Shown here piece by piece: positions 1-9,926 of a stretch of 64,000 bases of DNA. The position numbers and the translations under genes were made by a program. The notes under the pieces were generated by a model. It was not told the origin of the DNA. It saw only the letters and a list, made by a program, of their open reading frames with translations, and made no database searches. Origin of the DNA: Jeotgalicoccus halotolerans (GTDB taxonomy: Bacteria; Bacillota; Bacilli; Staphylococcales; Salinicoccaceae); the NCBI RefSeq assembly GCF_003387165.1, contig NZ_QUMW01000009.1, forward strand, positions 1 through 64,000, in the 5' to 3' direction. Every line of letters begins with the position of its first letter. Within the stretch, counting starts at the first letter, position 1.

Positions 1-476
1 CGCCCATCGGTCGTACTGAATTCAGTAATATCTGTCACCAGTTTCTGCATGGGTTTGGCTGCGTGAAATTCACGATTGAGTATATTCGCAGCGATATAGT
101 CGGGTTTGACTGTTTTATATCTGCGTTTCTTTCGTCGAATCACCGATTTCAAATTCATCATCTTCATCAGTCGATACACATGTTTGTGATTCACCTTAGC
201 CTGTCTGAAATGATTCAGGTATATCGTCATTCGACGATAGCCATAAATGCCATCTAACGCATTATATGTCTCTAACATCATGGTCATCAATGATTGATCT
301 CTATTTTCATACTGTGCAGGTTTTCGATGCAGCCATTTATAATAGCTCGCTCTGGAAATCCCCAGCACCTGGCAAAGATGAACAATCGGATATTTATGTT
401 TTAACGCTTCGACCGTTTGGTACGACGCTTTTTGGCGGATTCTTGTTTGATCAACTCTCTTTCCATTTGTTCCTGC
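1..476 (-). CDS. IS3-family transposase OrfB, partial (C-terminal part missing)
   Basis: Reading the minus strand in the -1 frame relative to OrfA gives a protein with the IS3 OrfB hallmarks: a helical HTH_21-like segment (VLGISRASYYKW), the motif IYGYRRMT, and the start of the DDE integrase core (KLVTDITEF), whose aspartate would be the first catalytic residue. The frame runs off the left window edge, so the other acidic residues cannot be seen. It is probably made only as an OrfAB fusion by -1 frameshifting at the A6G heptamer at 482-476. Confidence 0.85.
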
Positions 477-1132
477 TTTTTTAGCGTCTCAACTTCCATT
501 TCTAACCACTGATTTCGGATTCTGAGCGCTTCAATCTCAGCTTTCAACTGTTCTTCACCCGTCTGAGCTTCCGTCGTCTTCTTCTTACCTCGATTGTCTT
601 CGAGTGCTTTCGGTCCAAATTGTTTATACTTTCTCGTCCATGAATAGACGTTAGTGTAGCTGACCTTAAATTTTTCTGCAGCGTCTTTATAAGATAGTTG
701 GTGATTGATGACATACTCCACAATCTCGATCCGTTCTTCGTATGTTGTCTTTCTACTTTTCATTTGATAGACCTCCGGTTTTGGAGAATACGTTCGATTC
801 TCTTTGCCTTCAGTATATCGCATCGCCCAGTTTCTAATCGTATGATCACTCGGAATATTATATTTAACAGAGAGACCTTTGTAGGACAAATTACTATTGA
901 AGTATTCTTGAACCACTTGATGTTTGAATGCTTTTGAATAGTTACGATTCTTTTGTGGTCTCAGTAATCCAGTCGTCCCATGCTTCAAGTATTTATCTAG
1001 ATAGAGTCGGAAGGTTGATTCGTTTAAATCTAGCTCATAATCTTCACGGAGTGCTCGAAATGAAGTGCCATCTAAATATAACTCGATGTATTCAATCAGT
1101 TCATTCGTTGAATACCTTATGTTTGATTTCAA
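401..1132 (-). CDS. IS3-family transposase OrfA (helix-turn-helix protein)
   Basis: 243 residues. The N-terminal two thirds contains consecutive helix-turn-helix segments (for example YSTNELIEYIELYLDG and TYEERIEIVEYVINHQLSYKDAA), which would bind the terminal inverted repeats. The C-terminus is a leucine-heptad coiled coil (EEQLKAEIEALRIRNQWLEMEVETL is its core region) of the kind that multimerises OrfA and OrfAB. The codons CTA AAA AAG at 484-476 form the A AAA AAG slippery heptamer in the OrfA frame, 25 codons before its stop. OrfA alone normally acts as a regulator and the frameshifted fusion as the transposase. Confidence 0.85.
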   Translation of the reverse strand: MKSNIRYSTNELIEYIELYLDGTSFRALREDYELDLNESTFRLYLDKYLKHGTTGLLRPQKNRNYSKAFKHQVVQEYFNSNLSYKGLSVKYNIPSDHTIRNWAMRYTEGKENRTYSPKPEVYQMKSRKTTYEERIEIVEYVINHQLSYKDAAEKFKVSYTNVYSWTRKYKQFGPKALEDNRGKKKTTEAQTGEEQLKAEIEALRIRNQWLEMEVETLKKQEQMERELIKQESAKKRRTKRSKR

Positions 1133-1139
1133 GAGAAAA

Positions 1140-1186
1140 CTCCCCCTAAAGTAGTTTACTTTTTTAAGTGTCTACTTTAGGGGGAG
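1140..1186. repeat. Perfect 15-bp inverted repeat at the IS end
   Basis: Positions 1140-1154 and 1172-1186 are exact reverse complements (arm CTCCCCCTAAAGTAG) separated by 17 bases. They lie directly upstream of the orfA start. The outer arm probably belongs to the terminal inverted repeat bound by transposase. The inner arm could be a duplicate binding site or could form an RNA hairpin protecting orfA from outside transcription. Confidence 0.8.
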
Positions 1187-1238
1187 CATATCACTTTGAA
1201 GATATCCCGGATTTTCATATTTATATAATAAAGTGAAA

Positions 1239-1943
1239 TTAATTAGCGAAGAACTGCTCTTTTTGGCTTTCGTGTTTATCGAGCATAATCTGATGATTTG
1301 GTATGCCTTGTTTAAGCAGCAGATCGACATTCTGTTTCAGGAACTCATCGCTGCCGACCACATAAAATAGGGCATCCTTATCTTCTGTCAGTTTTTCTGC
1401 CTCTTCATAGTACTCATCGCGTGTACTGACGAAGTGCGCAGTCAGATTTTTATCTGCTGAAGATTGGAATATATCAGGAAATAAATAATTTTTAGATGAA
1501 TCAATATTTAACGAGTGAATTTTAGCGACATTGTCATTATCATTCAGATAATCCAGAACCAGCGGTCTAAAAGTCGCCAGGCCGACGCCTGAAGAAAGCA
1601 TATAAATATTTTTACCTTCACGCTTTAAAGGTACATTTGTATGTGTTTTAAATATTGCTGCTTTATCTCCAATGGACAATTCATTTAAAATCTGTTTAAA
1701 CTTCGAAGCATCTTTTCTGATGCGGGTAGTAATGCCAATCGTGTTTTCGTCTTTCAAGGTAGAAATTGACATATGTCTGATTAAGCTTCTATCCGGCTTT
1801 TCTCCAGTGTTAAAACCTTCAAAAGCAAGGTGTATGTGCGACCCTTCTTCCCAGGTATAATCTTCAGGACATTCGAAAACAAAAGTTTTCACTTCGGGCG
1901 ATTCATTAACAACATCTATCAGTTTACTCCAGTAAATTTGCAT
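1239..1943 (-). CDS. FAD/NAD(P)H-dependent ferredoxin/flavin reductase-like oxidoreductase
   Basis: 234 residues with the ferredoxin-NADP reductase fold. A FAD-binding beta-barrel (about 1-95) contains RHMSIS in the place of the usual RxYS flavin motif. A nucleotide-binding half follows, with the glycine-rich GVGLATFRPL near residue 120 and a C-terminal FYVVGSDEFLKQ segment. It resembles the reductase domain of flavohaemoglobin without the globin. The start is the ATG at 1943, with AAGGAG about 9 bases upstream; an upstream in-frame ATG lacks a good ribosome site. Substrate unknown. It sits next to the IS element and may be a monocistronic gene. Confidence 0.7.
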   Translation of the reverse strand: MQIYWSKLIDVVNESPEVKTFVFECPEDYTWEEGSHIHLAFEGFNTGEKPDRSLIRHMSISTLKDENTIGITTRIRKDASKFKQILNELSIGDKAAIFKTHTNVPLKREGKNIYMLSSGVGLATFRPLVLDYLNDNDNVAKIHSLNIDSSKNYLFPDIFQSSADKNLTAHFVSTRDEYYEEAEKLTEDKDALFYVVGSDEFLKQNVDLLLKQGIPNHQIMLDKHESQKEQFFAN

Positions 1944-2107
1944 AAATATATTCTCCTTAAGGCTGTTATTTATGTATATCATGTATCTGTATTATATATT
2001 AACTGATAATTATTCTCAATTAAAAGGATTTTGATGAAAGCTGAAGGAGAAGTGGATGGACAAGTACGACGGCGAAACGACACCGTACTCGCAAATAAAA
2101 AACAAAA

Positions 2108-2138
2108 AAAACTGTACGGCACGAAGCTGTCCAGTTTA
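2108..2138 (-). terminator. Rho-independent terminator
   Basis: On the minus strand a stem (AAACTG..CAGTTT with an inner GACAGC/GCCGT pairing) is followed by eight T residues. It lies just after the small ORF ending at 2158. Confidence 0.65.
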
Positions 2139-2157
2139 AAAAATATATTGAATAAGA

Positions 2158-2274
2158 CTATTCTCTAATTTTTGTCTCTCCGTCATCTTTATATCCCCAG
2201 TCAGTTTCGCGTCCTGCTGTAAGGATTGAAGTCAGAAAGGCTATACAAACCATTAAAATAAGAAATGCTTTCAT
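2158..2274 (-). CDS. Small membrane/secreted peptide, 38 residues
   Basis: An ATG at 2274 opens a 38-codon frame: a hydrophobic N-terminal segment (about residues 3-20, AFLILMVCIAFLTSILTA) followed by a short charged, aromatic tail (DWGYKDDGE). A G-rich stretch (GGGGG) lies about 9 bases upstream as a possible Shine-Dalgarno site, and a good terminator follows 20 bases after the stop. The layout (own terminator, membrane segment) favours a real gene. Family not recognised. Confidence 0.5.
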   Translation of the reverse strand: MKAFLILMVCIAFLTSILTAGRETDWGYKDDGETKIRE

Positions 2275-2409
2275 TATTGATTTGCCCCCAGTACTTATAT
2301 TAATTACATTTATTATAAACCATTCTGCAAAGATTAAAAAGGTTTTGTTGTAAAAAAGGTATTTTCTCTTTATTATTCTCTGTTTCTTTTTATGATTACG
2401 TTATTTTAA

Positions 2410-2437
2410 TTGCTGTTTGGGGTAAGATAAATATAAT
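2410..2437 (+). promoter_or_regulatory. Candidate sigma-A promoter
   Basis: TTGCTG at 2410-2415 and TATAAT at 2432-2437 are separated by 16 bases and lie 45 bases before the start of the NagB-like gene. The rest of the 2275-2481 gap is AT-rich with nothing else recognised. Confidence 0.5.
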
Positions 2438-2481
2438 ATAAGATTAAACTACAAGGCAACGATTATTGGAGGATAAAAATT

Positions 2482-3060
2482 ATGGCAATGAATTTTAAAA
2501 TATTTGAAACGAAAGAACTTGCGGACATTTTTGCTGCGGATTTGCTGCGTAAGCAGATTCACAACAATCCGGAAAGCATTTTAGCGCTGGATGTTAATGA
2601 AGATTTATCACCAGTGTATGAAAAATTTGTCGGTGAATTGAAAAATCATCCTGCAGACTTATCTGAAATTCAGCTGTATTCAGTAGGCAGAGGCGGTCTG
2701 GATATTTTTAAAAACCTTGATATTCCTTCATCACAACTAAATGAAGGCGGAACAGCCGATGATCTTGATGACAAAGGCAAGAAGAAAGTGAATGTCGCAC
2801 TTCTCAATTTAAATTCAAATAAAAAAGTCGGCTTTAACAATGACAATGATGAATTATTTAAAGCAAAAGAGCTCTTTATCTATGCAACAGGAGGAGATAA
2901 GGAGGAGGTTGTCAGAAGTCTTTATGATGCCAATCTCTCAGGCAGCAGCATACTCAGCAATATTAAAAACCATCGCATGGTGACTGTCATAATCGACAAA
3001 GATGCGGCAGGCAGATTAGACCATGACATAGTAGAATATTACTCTTATAAGTTTGCATAG
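2482..3060 (+). CDS. NagB/RpiA-fold protein (glucosamine-6-phosphate isomerase-like)
   Basis: 192 residues, shorter than genuine NagB (about 240). The N-terminus (KELADIFAADLLRKQI) and the pattern of beta strands match the NagB/6-phosphogluconolactonase superfamily. The C-terminal ITVIDKDAAG-like end (VTVIIDKDAAGRL) resembles the NagB tail, but the usual GSTP substrate loop is not evident (ALDVNEDL at that place). It is therefore probably a divergent, perhaps non-catalytic, family member known in staphylococci. GGAGG sits 9 bases before the ATG. Confidence 0.55.
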   Translation: MAMNFKIFETKELADIFAADLLRKQIHNNPESILALDVNEDLSPVYEKFVGELKNHPADLSEIQLYSVGRGGLDIFKNLDIPSSQLNEGGTADDLDDKGKKKVNVALLNLNSNKKVGFNNDNDELFKAKELFIYATGGDKEEVVRSLYDANLSGSSILSNIKNHRMVTVIIDKDAAGRLDHDIVEYYSYKFA

Positions 3061-3133
3061 TTTTTTCTTAATGAATCCTTTCGCAATATAGTATAGACTA
3101 GTAATGAATACTATATTTCGGAGGGATTTTTAT

Positions 3134-4522
3134 ATGTCATTTAGAATTGAACACGATACGATTGGTGAAATTAAGGTGCCTGCGGATAAGTACTGGGCAG
3201 CGCAAACAGAAAGAAGCCGTCAGAACTTTCCTGTAGGCAAAGAAAAAATGCCGATTGAAGTTATCGTAGCATTTGCTCACTTAAAGAAAGCGACTGCGAT
3301 TGTCAACAGTGATTTAGGAAAGCTTTCTCCTGTGAAAAAAGATGCGATTGTATTTGCATGTGAAAAAATAATTAAACGCGAACTGGATGATCATTTCCCG
3401 CTTGTTGTCTGGCAGACGGGCAGCGGAACTCAAAGCAATATGAACGTTAACGAAGTAGTCAGCTATGTTGCTAACGAGTATCTTAAAGATCAGGGCAGTG
3501 ATGAAATTGTTCATCCGAACGACGATGTCAACAAGTCACAAAGCTCTAATGATACATATCCTACTGCGATGTATGTGGCGCTGAGCCAGGCAGTTGAACA
3601 TCAGCTTCTGCCTGCACTTGAAAAACTGCATGGTACTTTTGAAGAAAAACAGGAACAATTTAAGGATATTATTAAGATTGGCCGTACGCATCTTCAGGAT
3701 GCTACACCGCTTACTTTAGGGCAGGAAATCAGCGGCTGGTCATATATGCTGGAAAAATCAAAAGAAATAATTAATCAGTCTAAAAAACAGCTCAGCAACC
3801 TTGCAATTGGAGGGACGGCTGTTGGTACTGGAATTAATGCTCACCCTGAATTTGGCAGCAGAGTTGCCGACCAGCTTTCCGAACAAACGGGCCTGCCGTT
3901 TATCTCATCACCTAATAAATTCCATGCATTGACGTCTTACGATGAGGTAGTATATGTGCACGGTTCATTAAAAGCACTCGCTGCAGATCTGATGAAGATT
4001 GCAAACGATGTGAGATGGCTCGCTTCAGGCCCGCGTGCGGGTCTTGCAGAAATTGAAATTCCGGCAAATGAACCGGGCTCATCAATTATGCCGGGCAAAG
4101 TAAATCCGACTCAGTCTGAAATGCTGACTATGGTTGTAGCTCAAGTGTTCGGGAACGATACTGCTGTAGGGTTTGGAGCTTCACAGGGTAACTTCGAACT
4201 CAACGTGTTCAAGCCGGTTATTTTATATAATACACTGCAGTCTATTTACCTGCTGGCTGACGGAATGAACAGTTTCAATGATAACTGTGCTGCTGGAATT
4301 GAACCGATTCAGGAAAACATTGATAAGTATTTAAATAACTCTCTAATGCTTGTAACAGCATTAAACCCTCATATCGGTTATGAAAATGCTGCTAAAATTG
4401 CTAAAAACGCACATGACAAAGGAATCACTTTAAAAGAGTCTGCGCTTGATTCAGGATTGCTGACAGAAGAACAGTATGATAAATGGATTAAACCGGAAGA
4501 CATGATTCACTCTAAAGAGTAG
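3134..4522 (+). CDS. fumC: Class II fumarate hydratase
   Basis: 462 residues, the normal length for FumC, which interconverts fumarate and L-malate in the TCA cycle. Hallmarks are [13 protein letters not shown] near residue 97, [16 protein letters not shown] near 185, and the superfamily signature [13 protein letters not shown] near 317, whose serine is the catalytic base region. The ATG at 3134 is chosen because GGAGGG lies 8 bases upstream; an earlier ATG at 3104 has no ribosome site. An 11-base gap to ppx suggests cotranscription. Confidence 0.95.
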   Translation: MSFRIEHDTIGEIKVPADKYWAAQTERSRQNFPVGKEKMPIEVIVAFAHLKKATAIVNSDLGKLSPVKKDAIVFACEKIIKRELDDHFPLVVWQTGSGTQSNMNVNEVVSYVANEYLKDQGSDEIVHPNDDVNKSQSSNDTYPTAMYVALSQAVEHQLLPALEKLHGTFEEKQEQFKDIIKIGRTHLQDATPLTLGQEISGWSYMLEKSKEIINQSKKQLSNLAIGGTAVGTGINAHPEFGSRVADQLSEQTGLPFISSPNKFHALTSYDEVVYVHGSLKALAADLMKIANDVRWLASGPRAGLAEIEIPANEPGSSIMPGKVNPTQSEMLTMVVAQVFGNDTAVGFGASQGNFELNVFKPVILYNTLQSIYLLADGMNSFNDNCAAGIEPIQENIDKYLNNSLMLVTALNPHIGYENAAKIAKNAHDKGITLKESALDSGLLTEEQYDKWIKPEDMIHSKE

Positions 4523-4532
4523 GAGTTTTTCG

Positions 4533-6059
4533 ATGAACAAAATAAGCTTAATAGATATCGGATCCAACACGATTCGACTTGTACTTTTTGAATACACCAA
4601 GACACACGGCTTAAAAGAAATTAGAAATATTAAAACACCTGCACGTTTAGCTCAGTATATTGATGAAGATGGCTACATGGCAGAAGAAGGGATTGCAGCT
4701 TTATTAAAAATCCTGAACAGTTTTAAACAAATTTCGGAAAAATATCATATAACTAAGATTTTCCCGGTGGCCACAGCAGCCATCAGACAATCTAAAAACC
4801 GCGAGGATATTATCGGGCGCATTAAATCAGAACTTGATTTGGATGCGGTCATTATCAGCGGCGAAGAGGAAGCAACGCTTGGATATGAAGCGGCTGTCCA
4901 CACAATCAGTTATTACGATGCCGTGACAATCGATATCGGTGGGGGAAGTACAGAGCTTACTTTTTACGAGGATAAAGAAATCATCTATCGTACGAGTTTA
5001 TCGTTTGGGGTTGTTACGCTCAGTAAAATGTTTTTTGAAGGTAAAAAACATAATGACAAAGCGGCGATTAAACAGACTAAGCAATTTGTGGAAACTGAGC
5101 TGAAAAAAGTGAACTGGCTGCGTGACCGCCGTGTGCCGATTTTGGCAATCGGCGGAAGTGCGCGTAACATAGCGCGTATTCATCAGTCGATGATCAGTTA
5201 TCCGATAGCTGGTGTTCACGGCTATACTATGGTGCGCAATGATTTACAGGATGTATATAAGCTGTTGAAAAATACGGACACTGAAAACCTGGATGATATC
5301 GACGGCCTGAGTAAAGACCGCGCTGATATTATTCTGCCGAGTATCATTGTTTTCAGAACACTGCTTAATATTGTAGATGCCAAGGAATTCAAGTTCAGCC
5401 GCAAGGGGCTGCGCGAAGGTATGGCTATGCGCATTTTCAGTAAGGAATATCCTGTTGCTTTTAATAAGTACAGAGTATTTGAAGATTCGATAGAACAGCT
5501 GGCCAATGACTTTAATCTGGATCCGACTGATACAGATAAAAGAACAGAAATTGTTGACCGTCTTTACCATGAACTTGAGCGCCTGAATATTTTATCGCTG
5601 TCGCGTACAAATAAAATGATTATGAAACATGCTGCTGGGATATATTATTTAGGTGACTTTATCGACAGGGATGCATCGAGTCAGCATACCTACTATTTAA
5701 TCTCCAACAGCAATATTAACGGCATCGGACATCGTGACCGCGTCAGACTTGCACTGATAGCCAGTTATAAAAATAAAACACTGCTTGACTTTTATGCGAA
5801 GGAAACCGGCTGGTTTAATGATGAAGAACTGGATGAAATTCAGGCACTCGGTTCGCTCGTTAAATTTGCGAATGCCCTGAACATTTCCAATACGGAAATT
5901 GTCGAGAATTTACAATTATCGAAATCCGGAGATGCCTTCAGATTGACCATTCAGTACAATGGAGACCCGATTGCAGAAGAATATCATGCAGTCCGTCAGA
6001 AAAAGCATATTCAAAAAATTCTCGGCGGAGATTTGCGGATAGAATTTACAGAATCTTAA
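4533..6059 (+). CDS. ppx: Exopolyphosphatase, Ppx/GppA family
   Basis: 508 residues. The N-terminal actin-like ASKHA ATPase fold has phosphate-1 IDIGSNTIRLVL (residues 7-18), the conserved ISGEEEATLGYEA, and phosphate-2 IDIGGGSTEL. The C-terminal half has an HD-like helical domain (GHRDRVRLALIA). The enzyme removes terminal phosphates from inorganic polyphosphate. It is placed directly before ppk, as in many Firmicutes, so synthesis and breakdown are coordinated. Confidence 0.92.
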   Translation: MNKISLIDIGSNTIRLVLFEYTKTHGLKEIRNIKTPARLAQYIDEDGYMAEEGIAALLKILNSFKQISEKYHITKIFPVATAAIRQSKNREDIIGRIKSELDLDAVIISGEEEATLGYEAAVHTISYYDAVTIDIGGGSTELTFYEDKEIIYRTSLSFGVVTLSKMFFEGKKHNDKAAIKQTKQFVETELKKVNWLRDRRVPILAIGGSARNIARIHQSMISYPIAGVHGYTMVRNDLQDVYKLLKNTDTENLDDIDGLSKDRADIILPSIIVFRTLLNIVDAKEFKFSRKGLREGMAMRIFSKEYPVAFNKYRVFEDSIEQLANDFNLDPTDTDKRTEIVDRLYHELERLNILSLSRTNKMIMKHAAGIYYLGDFIDRDASSQHTYYLISNSNINGIGHRDRVRLALIASYKNKTLLDFYAKETGWFNDEELDEIQALGSLVKFANALNISNTEIVENLQLSKSGDAFRLTIQYNGDPIAEEYHAVRQKKHIQKILGGDLRIEFTES

Positions 6060-6098
6060 TATTTACACGCTATAATTATGAGAGCAGGAGGATTATAA

Positions 6099-8222
6099 AT
6101 GGCTTATAAATTAAACGATAAATCTTATTACAATAACCGCGAACTAAGCTGGTTGCGATTTAATTACAGAGTATTAGCAGAAGCAGGCGACACGCGTAAT
6201 CCTCTTCTCGAACGATTGAAATTTATAGCGATAACGAGCTCTAATCTGGATGAATTTTTTATGGTTAGGGTAGCTGGTTTAAAGGACCAGGTTAAGATGA
6301 ATTATGCCGAGCCTGATACTAAGACTGGTATGACTCCGGAAGAACAGCTGTCCGGAATCGGTGAGCTGAACCGTGAAAACTGCCGTATTCAATACGAAAT
6401 GTATCACGAACTGATGGAGGAACTGGAAAAGCTGAATGTGTTCCTAAAAAGACCGCATCAGCTTCACCAGTCATTGCAGGATAAACTGGAAAAACTGTTT
6501 GATGAAGAAATATTACCGGCTTTAACACCGCTCGGAATCGATGCATATCGTCCGTTTCCTAAGCTGATGAACAAAAAAATTAACTTATTCGTAGACTTAT
6601 CGAATGAACTGGGCAAACAGACTGCGATTGTGCAGCTGCCGACAGTGATAAAAAGATTTTATGAATTATCACACGAAGGCAAGACCTATTTTGTTCTGGC
6701 GGAAGATATTATTGAAGAATATGTGTATAAACTTTTTAACGGTTATCAGATTGACAGAACATTCCCGTTCAGAATTACAAGAAATGCCGACTTAACGATA
6801 CATGAAGAAGGCGCTGCCGATTTATTAATCGAAATCGAGCGTTTCTTAAAAGAACGTACTAAAGGTGCCGCGGTTCGTCTTGAAATCGACCGGAGCCGTG
6901 ACATTACCATTAACGGATCTTTCCTCGAGGAGCAGCTTTCACTGCATCCTGAAGATGTTTATCGTTTTGACGGACCTTTGGATTTAACGTTTCTGTTCGA
7001 AATGACGGATAAATTAAAGTACAGATTTCCAAAGCTTTTATTTAAACCGTTTTTCCCGCAGCAGCCGAAATTTTTGGGGAACCGTAATGTGTATGAAGCA
7101 GCGCTGAAAGAAGATATATTCTTTCATCATCCCTACGAATCGTTCCAGCCGATTATTGAATTTGTGCAGCAGGCAGCAACAGATAAAAACGTCTTGGCGA
7201 TTAAACAGACCCTTTACCGGGTATCCAGTGATTCGCCGATTATCGAATCATTAAAATTGGCGGCTGAAAACGGCAAACAGGTTACAGTGCTTGTTGAACT
7301 GAAAGCGCGATTTGATGAAGAAAATAATGTGCACTGGGCGAAAGAACTGGAAGACGCCGGCTGTCATGTTATATACGGCATGAACTACCTGAAAACGCAC
7401 AGTAAAATTACACTGGTTGTAAAGAAGGTCAATAAAAAAATTGTTAAGTTTGTTCATCTGGGAACGGGAAACTATAACGATTCCACAGCCAAACTTTATA
7501 CCGATATGGGAATTATTACCACAGATCCGCGTATCGGAGATGATGCTGTAAACTTCTTTAACTATTTAAGCGGTTATTCGCTTAAACCTGAATACAAGGA
7601 ACTGCATGTCGCGCCATTTGAAATCAGGGATATGTTTGCTGAACGGATTGACCTTGAAATTGAAAGTCATAAAAAATACGGCAACGGTTATATTTTTGCG
7701 AAGATGAACTCTTTAACGGATAAGAGAATAATCGATAAACTGCTGCAGGCCTCTCAGGAAGGCATAAAAGTGGATCTTGTGATTCGCGGAATATGCTGTA
7801 TGAAGCCGGGAATTAAAGATGTCAGCGACAACATACGCGTTATTAGCGTTGTCGGCAGATTTTTAGAACACTCGAGAATTTATTACTTTTATCATAATGG
7901 TGATAAGAAAATGTTCTTATCGTCAGCAGATATGATGACGAGAAATATGATCAAACGTGTGGAAATTTTATTCCCCATCAACGATCCGAGAATTGTAGAA
8001 GAACTGATCGAAGTGAATGAATTATTCTTAAGAGATAACGTGAAAGCACGTGTGCAGCTGCCGGACGGTACATATGAATATGTTAAAAATGATCTGCCGA
8101 CTTTGAGCGTTCAGGATGAACTCATGAAACGCGCTGTTGAAAACAGTGAGCAGAAGAAAACTGAATTACTGCAGGAACACAGCAACATACTGGAACGAAT
8201 TAAAAGCCGGTTCAGGAAATAA
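6099..8222 (+). CDS. ppk: Polyphosphate kinase 1
   Basis: 707 residues. PPK1 reversibly transfers the gamma phosphate of ATP to polyphosphate. It has the N-domain start [13 protein letters not shown], the head domain with [15 protein letters not shown], and two phospholipase-D-like halves. The two histidines of the active site are visible: H434 in KTHSKI (the phosphorylated residue in E. coli is H435) and H591 in LEHSRIYYF (E. coli H592). HLGTGNYND and MMTRN motifs are intact. GGAGG lies 7 bases before the ATG. A strong terminator follows. Confidence 0.95.
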   Translation: MAYKLNDKSYYNNRELSWLRFNYRVLAEAGDTRNPLLERLKFIAITSSNLDEFFMVRVAGLKDQVKMNYAEPDTKTGMTPEEQLSGIGELNRENCRIQYEMYHELMEELEKLNVFLKRPHQLHQSLQDKLEKLFDEEILPALTPLGIDAYRPFPKLMNKKINLFVDLSNELGKQTAIVQLPTVIKRFYELSHEGKTYFVLAEDIIEEYVYKLFNGYQIDRTFPFRITRNADLTIHEEGAADLLIEIERFLKERTKGAAVRLEIDRSRDITINGSFLEEQLSLHPEDVYRFDGPLDLTFLFEMTDKLKYRFPKLLFKPFFPQQPKFLGNRNVYEAALKEDIFFHHPYESFQPIIEFVQQAATDKNVLAIKQTLYRVSSDSPIIESLKLAAENGKQVTVLVELKARFDEENNVHWAKELEDAGCHVIYGMNYLKTHSKITLVVKKVNKKIVKFVHLGTGNYNDSTAKLYTDMGIITTDPRIGDDAVNFFNYLSGYSLKPEYKELHVAPFEIRDMFAERIDLEIESHKKYGNGYIFAKMNSLTDKRIIDKLLQASQEGIKVDLVIRGICCMKPGIKDVSDNIRVISVVGRFLEHSRIYYFYHNGDKKMFLSSADMMTRNMIKRVEILFPINDPRIVEELIEVNELFLRDNVKARVQLPDGTYEYVKNDLPTLSVQDELMKRAVENSEQKKTELLQEHSNILERIKSRFRK

Positions 8223-8251
8223 GTTGTTTGATTTGCGGATTGTGAATTAGT

Positions 8252-8281
8252 ACAGCACCCAAAATGGGTGCTGTTTTTTTC
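8252..8281 (+). terminator. Rho-independent terminator after ppk
   Basis: CAGCACCC-AAAAT-GGGTGCTG hairpin followed by seven T residues, 30 bases after the ppk stop. Confidence 0.9.
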
Positions 8282-8455
8282 GTTTGAGTGTTGATGGTGG
8301 GAAATTGTTGGTTTGATAAAATTCGTGGAGTTGTTTGTAAGTACGCTGTTGATCTGATAACGTTTATAGAACGGTTTTCTGTATGACTTTGAAAAATAAA
8401 GTCCAAACGATTATACATTCGTCAGTGACTTGGGAAACCAAACGCATTTGATTAC

Positions 8456-8515
8456 CCATGTAATTTCAACATGGTAAACTAACAGCCGTTAAGTCTCCAT
8501 GTCACTCTAACATGG
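8456..8515. repeat. Two tandem CCATGT/ACATGG hairpins
   Basis: Positions 8456-8474 and 8497-8515 each form CCATGT, a 7-base loop and ACATGG; the stems are identical and the loops differ. They lie in the 376-base gap between the converging ppk and rluD genes. Nothing else coding is seen in the gap. Confidence 0.6.
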
Positions 8516-8553
8516 CAGTAAAATTACTAGACCAGCCAAATATTCACTAGAAT

Positions 8554-8590
8554 CAAAAAACTGTCTCATCAATTTTTTGATGAGACAGTT
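8554..8590 (-). terminator. Terminator after the pseudouridine synthase gene
   Basis: A perfect 14-bp stem (8559-8572 with 8577-8590) and 4-base loop, followed on the minus strand by six T residues. It is close enough to symmetric to work on both strands. Confidence 0.88.
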
Positions 8591-8598
8591 TCGCTATA

Positions 8599-9414
8599 TT
8601 ATACATCTAGCGTTACACTGATTTCTTCGCCTGTAATCGGATGGTTAAATGAAACTTTGTAGCCGTACAGATGAAGATAGGGCGACGGCGGTCCGCCGTA
8701 CAGTTTGTCCCCGACAAGCGGGGCGTTTAAGTGTTTCATATGCGCACGGATTTGATGTGTTCGGCCCGTTTCCAGTTCGATTGTCAGTTCTTCATATTTG
8801 TCTGTTACTTTCTTGCTAATAATATGCGTCACAGCGTCTTTGCCTGTTCTCGTGACATGGAAAATATTCGTGTGCGGCTTTTTACCAAGCGGCGCCTTAA
8901 TTTTCTGTGCAGTAATTTTACTGTTTTTCTTCACGTGCCCCATGTAAATCCGTTTAATTTTATTTTCACTAAGCATATAGTCGAGCATTTTCTTCATATA
9001 TGCATTTTTTGCCATCAGTACAAGTCCTGTTGTATCCACATCCAAACGGTGAACTGGTTCAATATATTCGCTCGCAACTGTATTAATCACGTCGTTTACG
9101 AGTGTGTTGTGCTCACCGGGTTCATTCGGATGAACTTTCTGGCCAGGCGGTTTTGATGCGACAAGCAGGTTCTCATCCTCGAAAAGAATAGCTGCCTGCA
9201 TAGAGCTCTTCTTATAACTGCTCGCTTCACTGAAATCAGGCAGTGTGACTGTATCTCCTGTTTTAAGTTCAGTTTTTACCGGCTGAACTTCATCGTTAAT
9301 AACGATATCTTTCGACATGCGTAGCCAGTGCATTTCCTTTTTAGGAATATGAAGTGCAATCAGAGCTTCTTCCAGAGTAGATCCATCGAATTTCTCAGGT
9401 ACGGTAAATTTCAT
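8599..9414 (-). CDS. RluA/RluD-family RNA pseudouridine synthase
   Basis: 271 residues. An N-terminal S4-like segment (about 1-60) is followed by the RluA catalytic domain with [15 protein letters not shown] at 122-136; D125 is the catalytic aspartate. The C-terminus has the RTHQIRAHM motif of the family. The enzyme isomerises uridine in rRNA or tRNA; the exact target cannot be told from sequence. GGGAG lies upstream of the ATG. It begins one base after the stop of the thioredoxin-like gene, so the three minus-strand genes form one operon. Confidence 0.88.
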   Translation of the reverse strand: MKFTVPEKFDGSTLEEALIALHIPKKEMHWLRMSKDIVINDEVQPVKTELKTGDTVTLPDFSEASSYKKSSMQAAILFEDENLLVASKPPGQKVHPNEPGEHNTLVNDVINTVASEYIEPVHRLDVDTTGLVLMAKNAYMKKMLDYMLSENKIKRIYMGHVKKNSKITAQKIKAPLGKKPHTNIFHVTRTGKDAVTHIISKKVTDKYEELTIELETGRTHQIRAHMKHLNAPLVGDKLYGGPPSPYLHLYGYKVSFNHPITGEEISVTLDV

Positions 9415-9415
9415 A

Positions 9416-9907
9416 TTATTCTCCCGCAGCTGCTGTCATAAATTCTTCGAAGCCTTCAGCTGATCCCGGATTTCCTTCTAAGCGTTCAACTTCCTGGCCG
9501 TCTTCAAAGTAAATAAGTGTCGGTGTAGAGTTAATGTTCCACGTTGCCCACGCGTCTTCATATTCAAGCACGTTAAGCTGAGTTACTTCACCATCGACGC
9601 TGTCAAGAGCTTCAGATAGAAGCGGTGTGGCCTCCATACAATGTGGACATGTAGGGCTCCAGAAGTAGACGAATTCGCCTTCGCCTGAATTTACTATTTC
9701 TTCAACTTCAGCCGGTGTTTTGTTAGCCTGATAATTTTCATCATCCAGCAGGTCGATTGTCGCTCCTGTCAGTTCGTCCGGTTCTTTATCCGTGTAAGGA
9801 TAGTACCCTTCAGTAATATCTTTTTCCTCGTTGTTCATAAATATAAATACTCCTACAAATACAACGACGATTAAACCAATAATGCCGTAAAAAATCTTGT
9901 TGCCCAT
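9416..9907 (-). CDS. Membrane-anchored thioredoxin-fold protein with CPHC active site
   Basis: 163 residues. One N-terminal transmembrane segment (residues 6-24) is followed by a thioredoxin domain (about 75-160) with the active site C87-P-H-C90. CPHC is the DsbA-type oxidase motif rather than the CGPC of thioredoxin. The cis-proline loop (STPTL) is present. It is coded 19 bases after bdbC, so it is probably the oxidative partner that BdbC recharges, acting outside the membrane. The DsbA helical insertion is missing, so it is a minimal thioredoxin-like BdbD analogue. The substrate is unknown. Confidence 0.75.
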   Translation of the reverse strand: MGNKIFYGIIGLIVVVFVGVFIFMNNEEKDITEGYYPYTDKEPDELTGATIDLLDDENYQANKTPAEVEEIVNSGEGEFVYFWSPTCPHCMEATPLLSEALDSVDGEVTQLNVLEYEDAWATWNINSTPTLIYFEDGQEVERLEGNPGSAEGFEEFMTAAAGE

Positions 9908-9926
9908 AATTAATAGCTCCTATTCT

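Larger units (their letters stand above)
1..1188 (-). mobile_element. IS3-family insertion sequence (IS150-like), 3' part outside window
   Basis: Two minus-strand frames encode a helix-turn-helix OrfA and an integrase-type OrfB in the -1 frame, the classical IS3 organisation. The end upstream of orfA carries a perfect 15-bp palindrome, and a TG dinucleotide at 1188-1187 (minus strand) is a plausible terminus because IS3 ends usually begin TG. The other end and any target duplication lie outside the window, so intactness cannot be judged. Confidence 0.88.
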
